Below, piece by piece: positions 7,204 through 14,483 of a stretch of DNA of 15,136 bases (position 1 is its first letter; each line of letters starts with the position of its first letter). The notes below the pieces were generated by a model. The model was not told where the DNA came from, did no database searches, and was given only the letters and a program-made list of their open reading frames with translations. The stretch is from a bacterium. GTDB lineage: Bacteria; SAR324; XYD2-FULL-50-16. The position numbers and the translations under genes are program-made. Location of the stretch: the NCBI GenBank assembly GCA_024275165.1, contig JAJRZQ010000033.1:1-15136 (forward strand), written 5' to 3'.

Positions 7204-8319
7204 CTAGATAAAGTGATCGGGCCGCACGGGGTGGCGCATCGGCCCTTCGTCTTCGGGGAACTGGTGAGCCCGTAAGAGCTTTACATCCTCAATCCGCGCC
7301 AGGGCAGCGGAATTTAGGTCTTGGGTGAAGCTTTGATCCCTAAAAATCGTGAGCCCCTCTTTTAAACTCAACTGAAACCAGTCGCGCAGGGTGACCCGGT
7401 TGCCCGTCCAATTGTGAAAATATTCATGAGCGATGATTCCTTGAATATTCTCAAATTCCTTATCCGTTGCCGTGGCCGGGTTGGCGAGGATGCAAGAGCT
7501 GTTGAAGATGTTGAGCCCTTTGTTTTCCATAGCGCCCATGTTAAAGTCGTTGACCGCGACGATCATGTAGATATCCAGGTCGTACTCACGGCCATAGATC
7601 TCTTCATCCCATTGCATGGCCTGTTTCAGGCTTTTCATGGCGTGCTCGGTGCGGCCTTGGTTGGCCGGTTCGACCCAGATTTCTAAAATGACCTTTTTCC
7701 CCTTGAAGGTGGTGAATGCGTCTCGATGACAAACCAAATTCCCTGCCACCAAAGCAAAGAGATAAGCGGGCTTGGCAAAGGGGTCTTGCCAGGTGGCAAA
7801 GTGGCGGCCTTCTGCGAGTTCTCCTTTTTCGACGCAGTTGCCGTTGGAGAGCAAAACCGGAATGTCTTGATCGGCTTCGATGCGGGTGGTGATTAGGGTC
7901 ATCACATCGGGGCGGTCTGGGTAGTAGGTGATGCGGCGAAAGCCCTCGGGCTCGCATTGGGTGCAGTAGTTTCCGCTGGAGCGATACAAGCCCTCTAAAG
8001 CGGTGTTGCGCTCTGGGTCAATTTCCACCTGAGTTTCAAGTTCAAAGCCTAAAGGGCAGTTTTTTAGGATCAAGCCCTCGGCATCGACTTCGTAATCGGT
8101 CTCTTGGAGTTCTTTCCCCTCACGCTTGAGGGATAACAGCTTCAAGCCACGGCCATAAAGCCGCAGGTTGCGGTTTTTTTGTCCCGGGGTTTGCTCAAGG
8201 CGCATTTTTGCCAATACTTGGGTGTGGGCAGGAAAAATGCGTATGGTTAAGTCCAATTGCGCCACCTGAAAGGCGGGCGGCTGGTAGTCCCTTAAAAAAA
8301 CAGGCGCTCGTTGGTTCAT
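7204..8319 (-). CDS. pepN: PepN N-terminal fragment (beta domain and zinc site)
   Basis: These 371 residues carry the N-terminal beta-sheet domain and most of the thermolysin-like catalytic domain. The exopeptidase motif GAMEN is at 262-266, the zinc ligands are in HEYFH (298-302) and the third ligand is Glu321 in LKEGLT. Spacing from the first His to the family Tyr (beyond the stop) is 84 positions, identical to E. coli. The ATG at 8319 overlaps the TGA of gatB by four bases and has only a weak ribosome site, as expected for coupled translation. On its own the fragment is predicted inactive. Confidence 0.8.
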   Translation of the reverse strand: MNQRAPVFLRDYQPPAFQVAQLDLTIRIFPAHTQVLAKMRLEQTPGQKNRNLRLYGRGLKLLSLKREGKELQETDYEVDAEGLILKNCPLGFELETQVEIDPERNTALEGLYRSSGNYCTQCEPEGFRRITYYPDRPDVMTLITTRIEADQDIPVLLSNGNCVEKGELAEGRHFATWQDPFAKPAYLFALVAGNLVCHRDAFTTFKGKKVILEIWVEPANQGRTEHAMKSLKQAMQWDEEIYGREYDLDIYMIVAVNDFNMGAMENKGLNIFNSSCILANPATATDKEFENIQGIIAHEYFHNWTGNRVTLRDWFQLSLKEGLTIFRDQSFTQDLNSAALARIEDVKLLRAHQFPEDEGPMRHPVRPDHFI

Positions 8320-9752
8320 GCCGGACCCAAAAGCTTTTTCATTAATTCGTTGGCGAGTTTGGGGTTGGCCTTGCCGCTTGTTTTTTTCATCACCTGCCCC
8401 ACGAAGAAACCAAAAAGCTTGTCCTTGCCTCCCTGATAGGCGGCAACTTGAGCTTGGTTTTCCTGGAGAATCTCTAAACAGATTTTTTCCAAGGCACCTT
8501 GGTCGCTCTCTTGCCTTAACCCCTTTTCTTCTACAATTTGCCCCGGTTCTTTGCCCGTGGTAAAGGCTTCCTCAAAAACGGTTTTGGCGATTTTACCCGA
8601 AATGGTACCGTCTGCGATGAGGGCTAAGAGAGCCGCTAAGTTTGGCGGGCGAATCTTGCACTCTCGAATGGTTTGTTTGTTTTCGTTTAAAAGTCGAGCC
8701 AGCTCCACGGTGACCCAGTTTGCCGTTTTTTTGGCATCGGCCCCTAGAGCGATGACTTCTTCATAGTAGGTCGCAATGGCTTGATCAGCGACCAGTACCG
8801 CCGCGTCATAGGGGCTTAAGGCATATTGTTGGGTAAAGCGGTCGCGTTTTTGATCGGGCAACTCCGGTAGGGTTTCCCGTGCCTTATTGACCTGCTCGGG
8901 GTCGATTAAAACAACGGGTAAATCGGGGCAGGGAAAATAGCGATAGTCTTGACTGTCTTCTTTGACGCGGAGAGAGCGCGAGGTGCGTTGATTTGCGTCC
9001 CAGAGTCTGGTTTCCTGCACGATCTTGCCCCCATCGAGTAAGACATCGGTCTGGCGGGCGATTTCGGCGTCAATGGACTGGGCTACATTGCGAAAGGAAT
9101 TGAGGTTTTTCGATTCGGTGCGGGTGCCGAATTTTTCTTCCCCTACCGGGCGGATGGAAACATTCGCGTCGCAGCGCAGGTTCCCTTTTTCCATATCCCC
9201 GTTGCAGATGCCTAGATAGGTCACAAAGCTATGGATTTTTTCCATATAGGCTTTGGCTTCTTCGGAGGTGCGGATATCGGGTTCGGAAACGATTTCCAAT
9301 AAGGGGGTGCCCGCCCGGTTTAAATCCACATAAGAGGCGTTGGGGTCTTCTCCTTCATGGACGAGCTTGCCCGCGTCTTCTTCCATATGGATGCGGGTGA
9401 TCCCGATGCGTTTGGTTTTGCCCTTGACCTCGATATCAATCCAACCCTTTTCGCAAATGGGCCGATCAAATTGAGAAATCTGGTAGGCCTTGGGCAGGTC
9501 GGGATAAAAGTAGTTTTTTCTGGCGAATTGGCTGTCTAAGATGATTTCGCAGTTGGTGGCCAGACCCAGCATAATGGCGTACTGTACCGCTTTTTCGTTG
9601 ACATTGGGCAGGGCGCCGGGCAGGCCTAAGCAAACCGGACAGGTATGCTGGTTTGGGGCGGCCCCGAAAGAGGTGGAACAGGAGCAAAACATTTTGGATG
9701 CCGTAGAGAGTTGGGCATGCACCTCCAGCCCGATCACAGGTTCATATTTCAT
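8316..9752 (-). CDS. gatB: Aspartyl/glutamyl-tRNA(Asn/Gln) amidotransferase subunit B
   Basis: GatB is the tRNA-binding kinase/transamidase subunit of GatCAB, which converts Glu-tRNA(Gln) or Asp-tRNA(Asn) to the amide form. The 478-residue protein has [13 protein letters not shown] at its start, the zinc-binding cysteines CSCST and [59 protein letters not shown] and a C-terminal YqeY-like tail ending in [19 protein letters not shown] 9752 is chosen because homologues begin at this point; the frame remains open to a TTG at 9821, but that extension has no ribosome site and no family match. gatA and gatC are not in the window, so the complex is encoded at dispersed sites or further away. It heads the minus-strand unit with pepN. 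Confidence 0.95.
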   Translation of the reverse strand: MKYEPVIGLEVHAQLSTASKMFCSCSTSFGAAPNQHTCPVCLGLPGALPNVNEKAVQYAIMLGLATNCEIILDSQFARKNYFYPDLPKAYQISQFDRPICEKGWIDIEVKGKTKRIGITRIHMEEDAGKLVHEGEDPNASYVDLNRAGTPLLEIVSEPDIRTSEEAKAYMEKIHSFVTYLGICNGDMEKGNLRCDANVSIRPVGEEKFGTRTESKNLNSFRNVAQSIDAEIARQTDVLLDGGKIVQETRLWDANQRTSRSLRVKEDSQDYRYFPCPDLPVVLIDPEQVNKARETLPELPDQKRDRFTQQYALSPYDAAVLVADQAIATYYEEVIALGADAKKTANWVTVELARLLNENKQTIRECKIRPPNLAALLALIADGTISGKIAKTVFEEAFTTGKEPGQIVEEKGLRQESDQGALEKICLEILQENQAQVAAYQGGKDKLFGFFVGQVMKKTSGKANPKLANELMKKLLGPA

Positions 9753-9784
9753 GGGTCGTTTGGTTCGTTGGATAGGGTTTCTGG

Positions 9785-9790
9785 TTGACA
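9785..9790 (+). promoter_or_regulatory. Perfect -35 hexamer TTGACA in the gatB/hpt divergent region
   Basis: TTGACA lies 48 bases before the hpt ATG in the 85-bp divergent region (9753-9837). No good -10 hexamer is found at 16-18 bases. The hexamer is part of an imperfect inverted repeat (GGTTGACAC...GTGCCACC) that could be an operator. The call is weak. Confidence 0.3.
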
Positions 9791-9837
9791 CCAATGTGCC
9801 ACCAATAGAGGATGAAAGCAAGCCAGGAGCCCCGAAA

Positions 9838-10341
9838 ATGACCCACGAAACCCTATTTACCGCAACAGAGATTCAACAGCGGATTCAAGGCCTTGCCCAA
9901 GAGATCGAAGAAAATCATCGAGGGGAAACCCTAGACTTGGTGATTGTCTTAAAGGGGGCCGCCTTTTTTGGCGCCGATTTGGCCCGAACCATCACCAACC
10001 CCTGCCGTTTGCACTTTATCCGGGCAAAAAGCTACCAGGGAGCCAGCTCAGGAGCCCTGACCTTGGAACTCGCTCAAGACATGAACCTGAGCGGTAAACG
10101 GGTGATTGTAGTCGAGGACATGGTCGATACGGGCAAGACCTTAAAAAACCTGCTGCCCGCCTTGGCCAAGGAAGAACCCCTAAGCTTAGAACTCTGCGCC
10201 CTCTTGCAAAAGCGCGAGGTAGAGGGGGTAAAAGTGGACTATCTGGGGTTTTCCACTCCTGATTTATTTTTGGTCGGTTACGGCTTCGACCACAGCGAGG
10301 CCTTTCGTAATCTTCCCCATATTGCCATTTTTAAGCCTTAA
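9838..10341 (+). CDS. hpt: Hypoxanthine phosphoribosyltransferase
   Basis: This cytoplasmic purine-salvage enzyme makes IMP or GMP from the free base and PRPP. The 167-residue protein carries [15 protein letters not shown] (34-48), the flexible-loop KSYQGASSG (64-72), the PRPP motif [12 protein letters not shown] (91-102) with the acidic Glu93-Asp94 and Asp97, Lys125 (base O6 contact) in LLQKRE, and [20 protein letters not shown] (141-160) with Phe144 and Asp151 of the purine site. All key residues are present and the length is normal. ATG 9838 is preceded by AGGAG at 9825-9829, eight bases upstream; the frame is open further upstream, but that part lies inside gatB on the other strand. It is followed after six bases by the DUF368 gene, with which it is probably co-transcribed. 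Confidence 0.93.
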   Translation: MTHETLFTATEIQQRIQGLAQEIEENHRGETLDLVIVLKGAAFFGADLARTITNPCRLHFIRAKSYQGASSGALTLELAQDMNLSGKRVIVVEDMVDTGKTLKNLLPALAKEEPLSLELCALLQKREVEGVKVDYLGFSTPDLFLVGYGFDHSEAFRNLPHIAIFKP

Positions 10342-10347
10342 GGATCT

Positions 10348-11313
10348 ATGCAGTCTCGACCCGTCTCGTTCAAGCAAGCTTTTTTTGCCTCTCCTGGCCC
10401 CAAAAACCTAAAGGAATCGGGGATTTTATATCTCAAAGGCTTGGCCATGGGGGCGGCGGATATCATCCCCGGGGTCTCTGGGGGAACCATCGCCTTGATT
10501 TCGGGGATTTATACCTCCTTGTTGGACGCTCTTAAATCCCTGGGAACCCAGACCTTCAAAGATCTGGCCGCCTTTCGCTGGAAAGAGGCCCTAGCGGGGG
10601 TGCATCTGCGGTTTTTGTTGGTTTTGCTGTTGGGGATCGGTACGGCTTTGGTTAGCCTAGCCCGCCTGATGCACTGGCTCTTGCAAACCCACCCCGTGCC
10701 GACTTGGGCCGCCTTTTTTGGGCTGATTTTAGCCAGTTCCCTTATTTTGGGGCAGCATATCAAGAGTTGGATCGGGCCGGAGGGGGCCATGTTTGGGTTG
10801 GGTTTGGTCTTTGGTTTTGTGATGGTGGGTCTGATTCCCATCCGTACGCCAGAAGACCCCTGGTTTATTTTTCTCTGCGGGATGATCGCGATTTGCGCGA
10901 TGATCTTACCGGGGATCAGCGGGAGCTTTTTGCTGCTCATCTTGGGCAAGTATCAATATATCACCGCTGCCTTGCGCGACCCCTTGAACCCCGAAAGCCT
11001 GATGATTATCGGGCTTTTTTTAGCTGGCGCGGTGGTGGGGATTACCGGATTTTCCCGTTTTTTATCCTGGTTGCTGCGCCATTATCACGGGCTCACCCTA
11101 GCCTTTCTGACCGGCTTGATTACGGGCAGCTTGCGCAAAATCTGGCCCTGGAAGGAAACCTTGGAAAGCACCGTTATTCGGGGCAAGACGCATATTTTAC
11201 GAGAAGCGAGCATCTTCCCCCCCCTTGATTCTAGCCTCGCCTGGGCTTTATTGGTCATGCTTCTTGCCTTTGTTTTTACGCTGAGTTTGGAAAAAAAGGT
11301 CAACCCCGCTTAA
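10348..11313 (+). CDS. popT: DUF368 membrane protein, PopT-type undecaprenyl-phosphate translocase
   Basis: DUF368 proteins are polytopic inner-membrane proteins shown in recent work to return undecaprenyl phosphate, the lipid carrier of peptidoglycan and other wall sugars, across the membrane. The 321-residue sequence shows the family's paired half-motifs: KGLAMGAADIIPGVSGGTIAL (30-50) and CAMILPGISGSFLLLILGKY (183-202), each in a re-entrant-like hydrophobic region. Around them lie about seven to nine membrane segments (for example 88-108, 120-136, 147-165, 213-235, 303-315). ATG 10348 has an AAGGA ribosome site overlapping the hpt stop. Its TAA shares the palindrome TTAA with the stop of the opposing glycosyltransferase gene. 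Nearby glycosyltransferase and mltD genes fit a role in envelope assembly. Family is secure; the transport role rests on the family. Confidence 0.88.
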   Translation: MQSRPVSFKQAFFASPGPKNLKESGILYLKGLAMGAADIIPGVSGGTIALISGIYTSLLDALKSLGTQTFKDLAAFRWKEALAGVHLRFLLVLLLGIGTALVSLARLMHWLLQTHPVPTWAAFFGLILASSLILGQHIKSWIGPEGAMFGLGLVFGFVMVGLIPIRTPEDPWFIFLCGMIAICAMILPGISGSFLLLILGKYQYITAALRDPLNPESLMIIGLFLAGAVVGITGFSRFLSWLLRHYHGLTLAFLTGLITGSLRKIWPWKETLESTVIRGKTHILREASIFPPLDSSLAWALLVMLLAFVFTLSLEKKVNPA

Positions 11314-12182
11314 GCCCAATCCCCCAAAAGCCGAGCGTCGCGCTCTGCCTTGCTCGGCAAATGGCCTTGCTCGGCAGAGGTGACCCATCTCAGCAGCCAA
11401 GATAAATCCCTCCCTCTTTTTTGGCCCCCTTGCGTCAATATCTTTGTTTTTGCCCGCAGGGCCTCCAGGGTCCATTGGGTTTGTGTGGGGGAGAGGGTTT
11501 GTTCCTCCAGCAGGGCGAAGATCGCCCAAACGCGAAAGCGATCCATGGCGGGGTAGCGGCGAGAAAGTTGGTCTGCCCGCCCTCCTTCTTTAAGGGTCAA
11601 GGGCTCTTTGATCTGACCAACGGGTTCTTTGGCCGTGATTTTCAACCATAAATGATAATCTTCACAAGCGGGAAGTTCTTCTGCGAAGGGGCCATAGGTC
11701 TTCCAAATCTCTTGGCGCAGCAAGACCGCGCTGGGGCTGATCACACAGAGGTCTAAGCTGGGTCGAAACAGCATGGGGCCCGGGGGGCGGTGTTTTTTTA
11801 AGGGTCGGATTTGCTTGCCCTTCCATAGCCACTCCTCTTGGGTTTGAGAGACGCGAACCCGCGGGTTTTGTTGGTGAAACTCGACTTGTCGCGCTAATTT
11901 ATCCGGGGCCCAGTGGTCATCGCTGTCTAAAAAAGCAAGCCAATCCCCTTTCGCCTCTGCCGCCCCACGATTGCGCGCATGGCTGACTCCTCGGTGGGGG
12001 AGGGAGAGCCAAGTGACCGCTTTTCCCCAATAGCTTGGCCCCTGGACCTCGCTTTGGTCATTGGAGCCATCATCGGCGATGATCAGTTCAAGGGGGGGAA
12101 AGCGTTGTTTCAATACACTTTCCACGGCCCGGCAAAGGAGTTGAAAACGGTTGTAATGGGGAATAATGACACTAATTCGCAT
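11310..12182 (-). CDS. Family 2 glycosyltransferase
   Basis: The 290-residue protein is an inverting GT-A-fold glycosyltransferase that moves a sugar from a nucleotide-sugar donor. It starts with SVIIPHYNR (4-12), then has the nucleotide-binding IIADDGSND (34-42), RGVSHARNRG (64-73), the metal-binding DxD as FLDSDDHW (84-91) and the probable catalytic base in CEDYHLW (173-179). The substrate cannot be told from sequence. No membrane segment is visible, so it acts at the cytoplasmic side. The C-terminal third (about 205-290) is helical, basic and not typical of the family. ATG 12182 matches the family start but has no clear ribosome site. It stands alone between popT (tail to tail, sharing TTAA) and mltD (divergent). 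Confidence 0.9.
   Translation of the reverse strand: MRISVIIPHYNRFQLLCRAVESVLKQRFPPLELIIADDGSNDQSEVQGPSYWGKAVTWLSLPHRGVSHARNRGAAEAKGDWLAFLDSDDHWAPDKLARQVEFHQQNPRVRVSQTQEEWLWKGKQIRPLKKHRPPGPMLFRPSLDLCVISPSAVLLRQEIWKTYGPFAEELPACEDYHLWLKITAKEPVGQIKEPLTLKEGGRADQLSRRYPAMDRFRVWAIFALLEEQTLSPTQTQWTLEALRAKTKILTQGGQKRGRDLSWLLRWVTSAEQGHLPSKAERDARLLGDWA
11347..11376. repeat. Tandem 13-bp direct repeat GCCTTGCTCGGCA with inverted partners
   Basis: GCCTTGCTCGGCA occurs at 11347-11359 and 11364-11376, a 17-base period. GCCGAGC at 11330-11336 is the inverse of GCTCGGC in both copies (11352-11358, 11369-11375). The outer CTCTGCC and GGCAGAG also pair. It lies within the 3' end of the minus-strand glycosyltransferase gene and just downstream of popT on the plus strand, so the folded RNA could act at the popT 3' end. 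It has no T tract. Confidence 0.5.
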
Positions 12183-12270
12183 TTTTGGCAGTACTTTTGC
12201 TAGTAGATCAGGGATTGAAAAGGAGTCCGTCAGTGGATCGGGAAAGGCGATTATTCCAACCCGGTTCTAT

Positions 12271-12291
12271 GGCTGTTTCAGGGGCACAGCC
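12271..12291. promoter_or_regulatory. Inverted repeat in the glycosyltransferase/mltD divergent region
   Basis: GGCTGT (12271-12276) and ACAGCC (12286-12291) form a 6-bp stem with a 9-base loop, followed on the plus strand by TTTACTTT. It sits in the 161-bp promoter region between two divergent genes, so an operator is as likely as a terminator-like hairpin. A TATAAA lies just before the mltD ATG, without a good -35 partner, and mltD has no visible ribosome site. Confidence 0.3.
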
Positions 12292-12343
12292 TTTACTTTG
12301 ATCCTCATTTATGCTTAGCTGATCTAAATCCTATAAACTTTCT

Positions 12344-13750
12344 ATGCGGTTCAACAAACGGTTTCTTCTTTTTCTTTTCACTTTTTATTTCCCCTGGGCT
12401 CTCTTTGCGGAGAATTTAAAACTCAGCCAAGCCGAAGTCGAAGCGCTCGCCAAGCAAACGGCGCAAGCAGAAGAGAAGCGCACCCCCGAAGAACTGGTAG
12501 CGGATAAAATCGACAGCGAGATTGTGCAAGAGTTGCGCTTGGCCCAGCAAGAAAGCGGGGAATTGATTCCCCTCAAGCGAGCCCGCCCGATCCCCCTGTA
12601 CTCGAACGCGAAGATTGAGCGCTTCATCGACATGTATGCGGGGCGCAAGCGGGGTGCCTTTACCCAGGCGATTGAGCGCAGCGCGAAATATATGCCCATG
12701 ATCGAGCGGATTTTTGCCGAGCATGACCTCCCCCCCAATTTGGGTTATTTGGCGGTGGTGGAATCCAACTTCAACCCCAAAGCCCGCTCTTCAGCCAATG
12801 CCGTGGGGATGTGGCAGTTCATGCGCTATACGGGCCGCCATTTTGATCTGCATAATTCCTGGTGGCATGACGACCGCTACGACCCGGAAAAATCAACCAT
12901 CGCCGCTGCCAAATACCTAACCCAACTCTACAATCAATTTGGGGATTGGGAGTTGGCTTTAGCGAGTTACAACGCCGGCGGGGGCAAGGTGCGCTCGACC
13001 ATCCGCCGGGCCAAACGGCGTCACCGAGATACGGATTATTGGTCTTTGCCCCTACCTAGAGAAACAAGAGGTTATGTTCCCAGTTTTTACGCGGTGAATA
13101 TTCTGTTTGAAAATTTAGAATCCTATGATTTTATTCCGGTTCCCGCTTGGGAAGAAGAAGAGATCAAAGAGCCCCTCTCGGTGCCTGGCGGAGTGAGCCT
13201 TTCTCAAGTGGCAAAGCTTATTCAGGTGGACCCAAAAACCCTAGCGAGCTTAAACCCGCATATTCCCCGTGGCCTGACCCCGGCCAACATGGATCAGTTC
13301 GATATCTTCATTCCCCCGGGAACCAAGTATGACCCCGCAAGTCTAAAGGCCTTGGAAAAGAACCGAAAGCGTTTTTGGAAATTTCATCGGGTCAGAAATG
13401 GGGATACCCTTTGGGCGATTTCTCGTCGATACGGGGTCCCCCTCAACGAACTTTTAGGGTTTAACAACCTGAGAAAGCGCTCTACCTTACGCATTGGGCA
13501 AAAAATTCTTTTGCCGGTGGCCGAAGATTATAACTATGCCGCTCACAAACGCAAAGGCTTTCGCAAGCGGGCAGGCTACCACTATCATCAGGTGAAGCCG
13601 GGGGATACGCTGTGGAGCATCAGCCAGAGGTATCGGGTTCCCCTCACCGCGGTAAAGCGGTGGAATCGCCGTTTGGCCCGGAAAAGGCACCTGAAGGTGG
13701 GTTCTTTGGTAGCCTTAAAGATCTCAAAAAAAAAACAGCATCCATTATAA
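12344..13750 (+). CDS. mltD: Membrane-bound lytic murein transglycosylase D
   Basis: MltD cuts peptidoglycan glycan strands non-hydrolytically, leaving 1,6-anhydro ends. The 468-residue precursor starts with a signal peptide (KRFLLFLFTFYFPWALFA, cleavage near 22; no lipobox Cys, unlike E. coli MltD). The SLT domain spans about 108-262 with the catalytic Glu140 in VVESNFNPKARS, then GMWQFM (155-160) and ALASYNAGGGKV (205-216). A LysM-like remnant lies at about 278-326. Two clear LysM domains follow: HRVRNGDTLWAISRRYGVP (348-366) to 391, and HQVKPGDTLWSISQRYRVP (415-433) to 460; they bind glycan. The linkers and tail are very basic (HKRKGFRKRA, SKKKQ). The gene stands alone, ends at a strong terminator, and fits the envelope theme of popT and the GT2 gene. 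Confidence 0.94.
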   Translation: MRFNKRFLLFLFTFYFPWALFAENLKLSQAEVEALAKQTAQAEEKRTPEELVADKIDSEIVQELRLAQQESGELIPLKRARPIPLYSNAKIERFIDMYAGRKRGAFTQAIERSAKYMPMIERIFAEHDLPPNLGYLAVVESNFNPKARSSANAVGMWQFMRYTGRHFDLHNSWWHDDRYDPEKSTIAAAKYLTQLYNQFGDWELALASYNAGGGKVRSTIRRAKRRHRDTDYWSLPLPRETRGYVPSFYAVNILFENLESYDFIPVPAWEEEEIKEPLSVPGGVSLSQVAKLIQVDPKTLASLNPHIPRGLTPANMDQFDIFIPPGTKYDPASLKALEKNRKRFWKFHRVRNGDTLWAISRRYGVPLNELLGFNNLRKRSTLRIGQKILLPVAEDYNYAAHKRKGFRKRAGYHYHQVKPGDTLWSISQRYRVPLTAVKRWNRRLARKRHLKVGSLVALKISKKKQHPL

Positions 13751-13776
13751 AAAAATCCCACTGAAGCGGGATTTTT
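13751..13776 (+). terminator. Strong intrinsic terminator after mltD, bidirectional
   Basis: AAAAATCCC (13751-13759) pairs perfectly with GGGATTTTT (13768-13776) around an 8-base loop, directly after the mltD stop. The A tract before the stem gives a T tract on the minus strand, so it can also end the convergent fmdB transcript. Confidence 0.88.
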
Positions 13777-13781
13777 ATTTC

Positions 13782-13799
13782 AGGGGTAGACCTACCCCT
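13782..13799 (-). terminator. Second hairpin at the convergent mltD/fmdB junction
   Basis: AGGGGTAG (13782-13789) and CTACCCCT (13792-13799) form a GC-rich perfect inverted repeat just downstream of fmdB. On the minus strand no T tract follows directly, but the bidirectional terminator at 13751-13776 comes next. It may strengthen termination or protect a 3' end. Confidence 0.45.
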
Positions 13800-13813
13800 C
13801 AGCAGCCGCCTGC

Positions 13814-14014
13814 TCAGCCAAAGCCGCTTGGGGCGCTTGGGGGTCGAGACGCGGCTCCGCCATTACTGCTGCCGCTGAGGGCAAAACTCGAAATCAAGCG
13901 TTTGCTTGCCTGCTGGCAGTTTGGGCAGGGGGTGGGGTCGTCTTTTTGAGAAATTTTCTTTAAGAGGCTGAAGGTTTCCCCGCAGGCGGGGCATTCATAC
14001 TCGTATAAAGGCAT
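13814..14014 (-). CDS. FmdB-family small zinc-ribbon protein
   Basis: The 66-residue protein opens with MPLYEYECPACGETF, the signature of the FmdB family of small putative regulatory proteins, and has a zinc ribbon made by Cys8/Cys11 and Cys30/Cys33. The segment SLLKKISQKDDPTPCPNC is also typical. A flexible Ser/Gly/Pro tail (about 44-66) follows. Members are found widely next to unrelated genes, and no molecular role is established. ATG 14014 is taken from the family start; the in-frame TTG at 14044 would overlap the upstream gene and add an unmatched extension. It begins 20 bases after the stop of the Trypco1-like gene, so the two probably share a transcript. No good ribosome site is visible, which suggests dependence on upstream translation. 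Confidence 0.88.
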   Translation of the reverse strand: MPLYEYECPACGETFSLLKKISQKDDPTPCPNCQQASKRLISSFALSGSSNGGAASRPPSAPSGFG

Positions 14015-14033
14015 GAGCGTAGGTCGGTTCAGG

Positions 14034-14351
14034 TTAGGGTTCAAAAAGAAGGTTCACTTTGATGTGAGCTTCTTTGGCATCTTGTTTTAAGATGACCTCG
14101 TTGTTCGAACCAATGGAAAAACCAAATTGCAATTCCACCCGTTTGGGTTTTTGCTCTAAGGTGGTTAAGGGTTTTAAGACCTTATCCACTAAGGGGCGGA
14201 TCACCGCTACCGCTTCTCCGAATTCACGGGCACGGTTATATAGACCGGGCGCGTCTTCTTTGACTCGATCCGCTTTTCCCGCCTCTTCTTTCCATTCGAC
14301 AAAGAGACTTTGGTTTTCGTCGAGGTGAAATTCCAGATAATTTTTAACCAT
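14034..14351 (-). CDS. Trypco1-like (CU044_2847 family) small domain protein
   Basis: The 105-residue protein resembles trypsin-co-occurring domain 1 (CU044_2847 family). It has an N-terminal beta stretch (LEFHLDENQSLFVEW), a central helix built as RAREFGEAVAVIRPLVDKVL (40-59), and the diagnostic end VELQFGFSIGSNNEVILKQ with EAHIKVNLLFEP. In the family the end reads approximately VEFG-x-x-LSAEAGAVI...EAxFKVTL. Trypco domains were described from comparative genomics as adaptors found with trypsin-like peptidases and STAND NTPases in bacterial conflict systems. No such partner is inside this window. The neighbours are FmdB downstream and a divergent XRE-ankyrin gene. The ATG has no ribosome site, and a promoter lies just upstream, giving a very short leader. 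The family call is from memory of the pattern. Confidence 0.7.
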   Translation of the reverse strand: MVKNYLEFHLDENQSLFVEWKEEAGKADRVKEDAPGLYNRAREFGEAVAVIRPLVDKVLKPLTTLEQKPKRVELQFGFSIGSNNEVILKQDAKEAHIKVNLLFEP

Positions 14352-14371
14352 TGTTTGAATATTCTTATATT

Positions 14372-14400
14372 AGTATAATATATCAAGCTTGCCAAGACAA
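14372..14400 (-). promoter_or_regulatory. Candidate promoter for the Trypco1-fmdB unit
   Basis: On the minus strand TTGTCT (14395-14400) is followed by 17 bases and TATACT (14372-14377), in an AT-rich block. The expected start near 14365 leaves only about 14 leader bases before the ATG at 14351, consistent with the absence of a ribosome site and near-leaderless translation. Confidence 0.5.
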
Positions 14401-14404
14401 AAGT

Positions 14405-14412
14405 CGCTAGCG
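14405..14412. promoter_or_regulatory. Palindrome CGCTAGCG between the Trypco1 and XRE-ankyrin genes
   Basis: This perfect 8-bp palindrome, with an overlapping GCTA-GCG-TAGC repeat (14406-14416), lies five bases beyond the -35 element of the Trypco1 promoter and upstream of the XRE-ankyrin gene. It is a plausible operator for the adjacent XRE protein; binding is inference only. The rest of 14352-14483 shows no clear plus-strand promoter. Confidence 0.3.
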
Positions 14413-14483
14413 TAGCATTACACTCTTTGTTAGCCTATGTCAGACACTAAAGCGAAGCAACCGAGACTTTATTCAATGGCCTT

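Larger units (their letters stand above)
5731..8319 (-). pseudogene. pepN: Aminopeptidase N, interrupted by a single in-frame TAG
   Basis: PepN is a cytoplasmic M1 zinc aminopeptidase of about 870 residues that trims amino acids from peptides. Read as one frame, the gene is 863 codons plus the stop and collinear with E. coli PepN. Exactly one codon is wrong: TAG at 7204-7206, where the family has a conserved Glu just before NNFYT (E. coli reads VIEMNNFYT, this gene FI-stop-INNFYT). A GAG to TAG transversion suffices. The rest of the frame has no further stop or shift. The zinc site is upstream of the stop, while the catalytic Tyr equivalent to E. coli Tyr381 lies nine residues beyond it, so the truncated product would lack peptidase chemistry. 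Explanations are recent pseudogenisation, an assembly error, or read-through or suppression of TAG. The start overlaps the gatB stop (ATGA), implying coupled translation. Confidence 0.85.

Noticed and set aside
9753-9821. N-terminal extension of gatB to TTG 9821
   Set aside because: Homologues begin at [12 protein letters not shown]; the extension has no ribosome site and no family match.
9541-9837. Upstream extension of the hpt frame, antisense to gatB
   Set aside because: The ATG at 9838 has a good ribosome site and matches the family start; the extension is antisense to conserved GatB sequence.
9838-10341. Apparent loss of a substrate lysine in hpt (PDLF instead of PDKF)
   Set aside because: The base-contacting lysine in this family corresponds to LLVK, which is present here as Lys125; the PDKF lysine is not the key residue.
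10509-11228. Overlapping open frames in popT on both strands
   Set aside because: popT is strongly supported by its two DUF368 motifs and membrane segments; the alternative frames look like shadows.
12385-12738. Minus-strand open frame of 117 codons within mltD
   Set aside because: It is antisense to conserved signal peptide and SLT coding sequence and has no recognisable domain.
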